64,000 bases of DNA from Flavobacterium cheongpyeongense (GTDB taxonomy: Bacteria; Bacteroidota; Bacteroidia; Flavobacteriales; Flavobacteriaceae): the NCBI RefSeq assembly GCF_003202435.1, contig NZ_QJHK01000004.1, forward strand, positions 186,001 through 250,000, written 5' to 3'. Both the position numbers and the translations under genes were made by a program. Within the stretch, counting starts at the first letter, position 1. Every line of letters begins with the position of its first letter. The notes beneath the pieces are model-generated. The model saw only the letters and a program-made list of their open reading frames with translations. It made no database searches and had not been told where the DNA came from. Below, piece by piece: positions 60,684 through 64,000 of the stretch.

Positions 60684-63116
60684 ATGATTTTTAACTGGTT
60701 TAAAATATTTATTTATCATTTAAAGCAAAACAAACTGTTTTCGTTTTTAAATGTTTTAGGATTAAGCATCGGAATCGCAAGTGTGATTTTTGCTATTTTA
60801 TATTGGAATAATGAACACGCATACGATCAATGGAATCCCAATAAGGATAATATCTATATGGTGCTTAACAAAATTGGCGGAACAGGCGACACGTGGGGAT
60901 CAAACTCAATACCTTTTGGAGAAACGTGTAAAGCGACAATTCCTGAAATTGAAAAAGTATGTTTTTTTAACACCTGGTATAACGAAGACATTATTAAGTA
61001 TCAGAATCAAAAATTGTTAGTGAAAAAAATCTCCGTAAGTGATGAAAATTTCTTTGATTTTTTTCCTTTAGAAATCTTAAAAGGTGCCAAAACGAATATT
61101 TTAAAAGAGAAAAACAGTGTTGCGATTTCTGAAGAGCAGGCAAAACTGATCTTTAAAGATGAAGATCCAATTGGCAAATCAATTGTCTATAATACTGTAG
61201 CTTATACTGTAAAAGCTGTTTATCGTCTTATTTTGCCTTCATCAATGGAGCCAAATTATGTTTTTAGCGGTGTAAAACGTGAGGGAGATTTGAACAGCTG
61301 GGGAAACTTTAATTATGGTTTACTGGTGAAAATTAAAAAGGATGCTGATCCGGTTGCCGTTTTAAAGAAAATGCAAAACGTAAATTTTGTAAACCGGACT
61401 GTAAAAGAGGCCAAAGAGAGTGGTCAGACTGTGGAACAATATGTAAAGGAAAATGGCGAGATTACAGTGATACTAGATCAGTTAAAAACATCCCGTCTGC
61501 ATGGTACAAAAAGTTCAGCAGGGCAAAATTTTCCTGAAGGTGTAGGAAATTTAAAATTGCTTTACATCATGGCTGGTTTATCCGTTCTGATTTTGGTTTT
61601 ATCATTGGTAAACTATATCAATTTAGCAACTGCATCAGCAATTAAACGTGCTAAAGAAGTTGGTGTCCGCAAAATTGTAGGCGCTACAAAAAACCAGATT
61701 GTCAGACAATTTATATTTGAAACTGCTATAATTGTGACACTGGCAATTGTGTTTGCACTTGCCATTGTGGAGCTTTCTTTACCGTATTATAACACCTTTT
61801 TGAAGAAAACGCTAACTATGAATGGTCGTGAATTTTACCTGCAGCTCATTTTTATATTTGGATTAGTAATCATTTTTGCGGGTATTTTCCCTGCCATTTA
61901 TATCTCAAATTTTGAGACGTTAAAGGTTTTAAAAGGTAATTTCTCCAGAAGTAAAAGCGGCATCTGGATTCGGAATTCAATGTTGATTTTTCAATTTGGA
62001 ATTGCTGCATTTTTTATCATAGGCGCCCTGATCGTCAATTCGCAGGTCAATTATATGATGAATAAAGACCTTGGGTTCAGCGGAGATCAGGTTATCTCAA
62101 TTCCATACAACAAACCGGATCGTCAAAAAAGAACACAGCAATATGAAGTTGAAAAACAAGAGATTAAAAAAATCCACGGAGTGATAGATGTTTCTACTTT
62201 TGCGGGTTCTTTTGGAGGAAGTACAAACTCAAGTTCCGGATTTACGCACAATGGCATTTTTGTACAGCCCCGAAATGCAGAGATAGATTTTGGCTTTCTT
62301 GAAATGATGAAAATCAAAATGGTTGAAGGGCGTTATTTATCTCCCAAATTTGCTTCGGATACCGTAAGCAGTATGCTTATTAATGAAACACTGGCTAAAA
62401 CTTTGAATTTAAAACATCCCTTAAACACCATTATAACTTCGGGCTGGTCTCTTGGCGATGGCGATAATTTGAAATTCAAAATTGTGGGAGTGGTGAAAGA
62501 TTTCCATATTACAGGCCTTCAAAATAAAGTTCCCCCAATGGTTTTTGTCAATCTTAAAACCTTAAAATGGAATAATTTTAATAGTCTTTACATAAAAGTT
62601 TCCCCAAATAATTTAAGCGGGACATTAGCCAAATTAAAAACTTACTGGGCAAAAAATGTAAATCCGGACTATCCTTTTGAATACGAATTTGTTAACAAAG
62701 GATTTGCCAAAACATATCAGGAGCAGGTTAAACAAAAAGACCTCTTTTTCATTCTAAATCTGGTTGTAATTATAATTGCGATTTTTGGATTGTTTGCTTT
62801 GGCATCATTTTCGATGGAGAGAAGGCTGAAAGAAATAGCCATTAGAAAAACACTGGGTGCAGAAACTGATATTTTGCTGAAAGAATTGTCAAAACAATAT
62901 ATTGCTTTTTGCTTGATCGGATTTGTTATTGGAATATTTCCGGCTTATATTTTATTGCAAAAATGGCTGGAAGACTTCGCCTTCAGAATCGGTATTTCTG
63001 TTATCCCTTTTACTATTGCATTCGTTTCATTATTGGCACTAACTTTGATAATAGTTTTGGCAAAAGCCTATCAGGTAACTAAAATTGATATCCTAAAATA
63101 TTTAAAATACGAATAA
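60684..63116 (+). CDS. FtsX-like ABC permease
   Basis: An 810-residue permease of the large Bacteroidota type. It has an N-terminal helix (about 20-40, FLNVLGLSIGIASVIFAILYW), a periplasmic MacB_PCD domain, three FtsX helices (about 290-400) with ATASAIKRAKEVGVRKIVGATKNQI, a further helix and a second periplasmic domain, and a final set of FtsX helices (about 690-800) with ERRLKEIAIRKTLGAETDILL. Such paired FtsX modules make one chain act as both halves. It closes the operon and a strong terminator follows. Confidence 0.93.
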   Translation: MIFNWFKIFIYHLKQNKLFSFLNVLGLSIGIASVIFAILYWNNEHAYDQWNPNKDNIYMVLNKIGGTGDTWGSNSIPFGETCKATIPEIEKVCFFNTWYNEDIIKYQNQKLLVKKISVSDENFFDFFPLEILKGAKTNILKEKNSVAISEEQAKLIFKDEDPIGKSIVYNTVAYTVKAVYRLILPSSMEPNYVFSGVKREGDLNSWGNFNYGLLVKIKKDADPVAVLKKMQNVNFVNRTVKEAKESGQTVEQYVKENGEITVILDQLKTSRLHGTKSSAGQNFPEGVGNLKLLYIMAGLSVLILVLSLVNYINLATASAIKRAKEVGVRKIVGATKNQIVRQFIFETAIIVTLAIVFALAIVELSLPYYNTFLKKTLTMNGREFYLQLIFIFGLVIIFAGIFPAIYISNFETLKVLKGNFSRSKSGIWIRNSMLIFQFGIAAFFIIGALIVNSQVNYMMNKDLGFSGDQVISIPYNKPDRQKRTQQYEVEKQEIKKIHGVIDVSTFAGSFGGSTNSSSGFTHNGIFVQPRNAEIDFGFLEMMKIKMVEGRYLSPKFASDTVSSMLINETLAKTLNLKHPLNTIITSGWSLGDGDNLKFKIVGVVKDFHITGLQNKVPPMVFVNLKTLKWNNFNSLYIKVSPNNLSGTLAKLKTYWAKNVNPDYPFEYEFVNKGFAKTYQEQVKQKDLFFILNLVVIIIAIFGLFALASFSMERRLKEIAIRKTLGAETDILLKELSKQYIAFCLIGFVIGIFPAYILLQKWLEDFAFRIGISVIPFTIAFVSLLALTLIIVLAKAYQVTKIDILKYLKYE

Positions 63117-63140
63117 CTTGTAGACCATTTTTTTTAAAAG

Positions 63141-63172
63141 CCCGCCAGAACTGAAAATCCGGCGGGTTTTTT
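63141..63172 (+). terminator. terminator after the efflux operon
   Basis: CCCGCC (63141-63146) and GGCGGG (63161-63166) with T-run. Confidence 0.88.
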
Positions 63173-63319
63173 ATTTTAATTTTTTTCTGCTAAATCAAAA
63201 GACAGCGCAGCAGATTCGCTTAAAAACAGGATTAAACAAAAATTCATTAATCATCATTTTGAATAATTGTAATATCAACAAATACAATTCAAAACAATAA
63301 AAATCCGAACTTAATCTGT

Positions 63320-63327
63320 TATCTTTG
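63320..63327 (+). promoter_or_regulatory. -7 element of the Mrp gene
   Basis: TATCTTTG, about 70 nt before the ATG. No TTTG partner was found at the normal distance. Confidence 0.4.
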
Positions 63328-63397
63328 CACTTTGAAACAAGTTTAAATGAATTAAGGATTAAAACAAGTTTCATCATCAGAAAACACTACATTAAAA

Positions 63398-64000
63398 ATG
63401 AAATTAGATAGAAAAGAAATCCTTAAAGCTTTAGAAACGATAACTATAGCAGGAGAAGGTAAAAATATGGTTGAAAGCGGTGCAGTTGCCAACGTTCTTA
63501 CATTTGGCAATGAAGTTGTGGTAGATTTAGTACTTCATACACCAGCCATGCACATCAAAAAAAGAGCAGAAGACGATATCAAAAAAACGATTCACGAACT
63601 GGTATCGCCAGAAGCAAAAATTAAAATAAACACTAAGGTAGAAACTCCTGAGAAAAACGAAATTAAAGGTCGTGCTATTCCGGGAATCAAAAATATTATA
63701 GCTGTTGCCTCAGGAAAAGGTGGTGTTGGAAAATCTACAGTTACAGCAAATTTAGCCGTAACACTTGCAAAAATGGGGTTTAAAGTAGGGGTTTTGGATG
63801 CCGATATTTACGGACCATCCATGCCAATTATGTTTGATGTTGAAAATGAAAAACCTATTTCGATTACAGTTGACGGAAAATCAAAAATGAAACCCGTTGA
63901 AAGTTATGAAATCAAAATGCTTTCTATCGGATTTTTTACAGCACCAAGCCAGGCTGTAATCTGGAGAGGCCCTATGGCAGCAAAAGCTCTGAACCAAATG
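63398..64000 (+). CDS. apbC: Mrp/ApbC-type Fe-S cluster carrier, partial
   Basis: The first 201 codons of a gene that continues past the window. After a MIP18-like N-terminal domain (about 1-85, KALETITIAGEGKNMVES) comes the P-loop ATPase with ASGKGGVGKSTVTANLAV (about 107-124, the deviant Walker A), DADIYGPSMPIMFD and WRGPM. This defines the Mrp/NBP35 family, which carries Fe-S clusters to target proteins. No stop is seen in the window. The start ATG at 63398 follows a short A/T-rich leader. Confidence 0.92.
   Translation, partial: MKLDRKEILKALETITIAGEGKNMVESGAVANVLTFGNEVVVDLVLHTPAMHIKKRAEDDIKKTIHELVSPEAKIKINTKVETPEKNEIKGRAIPGIKNIIAVASGKGGVGKSTVTANLAVTLAKMGFKVGVLDADIYGPSMPIMFDVENEKPISITVDGKSKMKPVESYEIKMLSIGFFTAPSQAVIWRGPMAAKALNQM

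Overview
The window is a 64 kb stretch of AT-rich chromosome from a Bacteroidota bacterium, almost certainly Flavobacterium or a close relative. The evidence is promoters of the TTTG / TAnnTTTG type, many lipoproteins and CarboxypepD_reg-like TonB receptors, a type III pantothenate kinase, a mevalonate pathway, ATP-type PEP carboxykinase, a BlaI/M56-TonB pair, and dispersed hairpin repeats between genes. Genes are annotated from sequence alone; no database search was run.

Layout. 0-5 kb: the end of a cell-envelope block (CNNM/hemolysin start, small membrane protein, LptC, outer membrane protein, CoaX), tRNA-Phe, a small conserved protein, an AlbA_2/Schlafen-like protein and tRNA-Leu. 5-13 kb: M20 dipeptidase; a lipoprotein-BlaI-M56/TonB operon with two BlaI-type operators; saccharopine dehydrogenase-like protein; DUF423; pckA. 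12.7-18 kb: beta-propeller phytase with a TonB-dependent receptor, then a DUF4407 protein. 18-23 kb: RluB-type pseudouridine synthase, UbiA prenyltransferase, mevalonate kinase and diphosphomevalonate decarboxylase, with a RelE/ParE toxin-antitoxin pair lodged between the two mevalonate genes. 23-25 kb: TspO, a surface hypothetical, a Gph-type phosphatase.

25.2-31.8 kb is the most unusual region. A 6.3 kb, very AT-rich module (XRE regulator, divergent O-antigen-ligase/TPR membrane protein, Cys-rich lipoprotein, two anchored or secreted unknowns, transglutaminase-like protein) is bracketed by a 139 bp direct repeat that is the 3' end of the BaiN-type flavoprotein gene. The left copy sits 7 nt from the phosphatase start, so the ancestral order was baiN-gph and the module arrived with, or duplicated, a baiN 3' end. 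I propose this module as the best candidate for an undescribed system.

32-38 kb: GDPD, a decayed sugar-utilisation area (alpha-amylase C-terminal remnant, MHS-type MFS transporter with a small membrane partner, beta-phosphoglucomutase-like HAD, broken copy of the small protein at 3.4 kb) and two tandem tRNA-Asp genes. 38-46 kb: DUF58 protein, M1 aminopeptidase, lipoprotein, LytTR regulator plus TPR histidine kinase, thioredoxin. 46-50 kb: a PD-(D/E)XK-like DUF3883 protein with small companions, HPF, a lipoprotein with three His/Cys motif copies, an NTF2-like protein. 50-55 kb: Amt, TrmB, LysE, an alkyltransferase-like protein without the catalytic Cys, an L,D-transpeptidase. 55-63 kb: NtrB/NtrC-like two-component pair divergent from an HlyD adaptor-ABC ATPase-FtsX permease operon, with two enhancer-like palindromes and a candidate sigma-54 promoter between them. 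The window ends inside an Mrp/ApbC Fe-S carrier gene.
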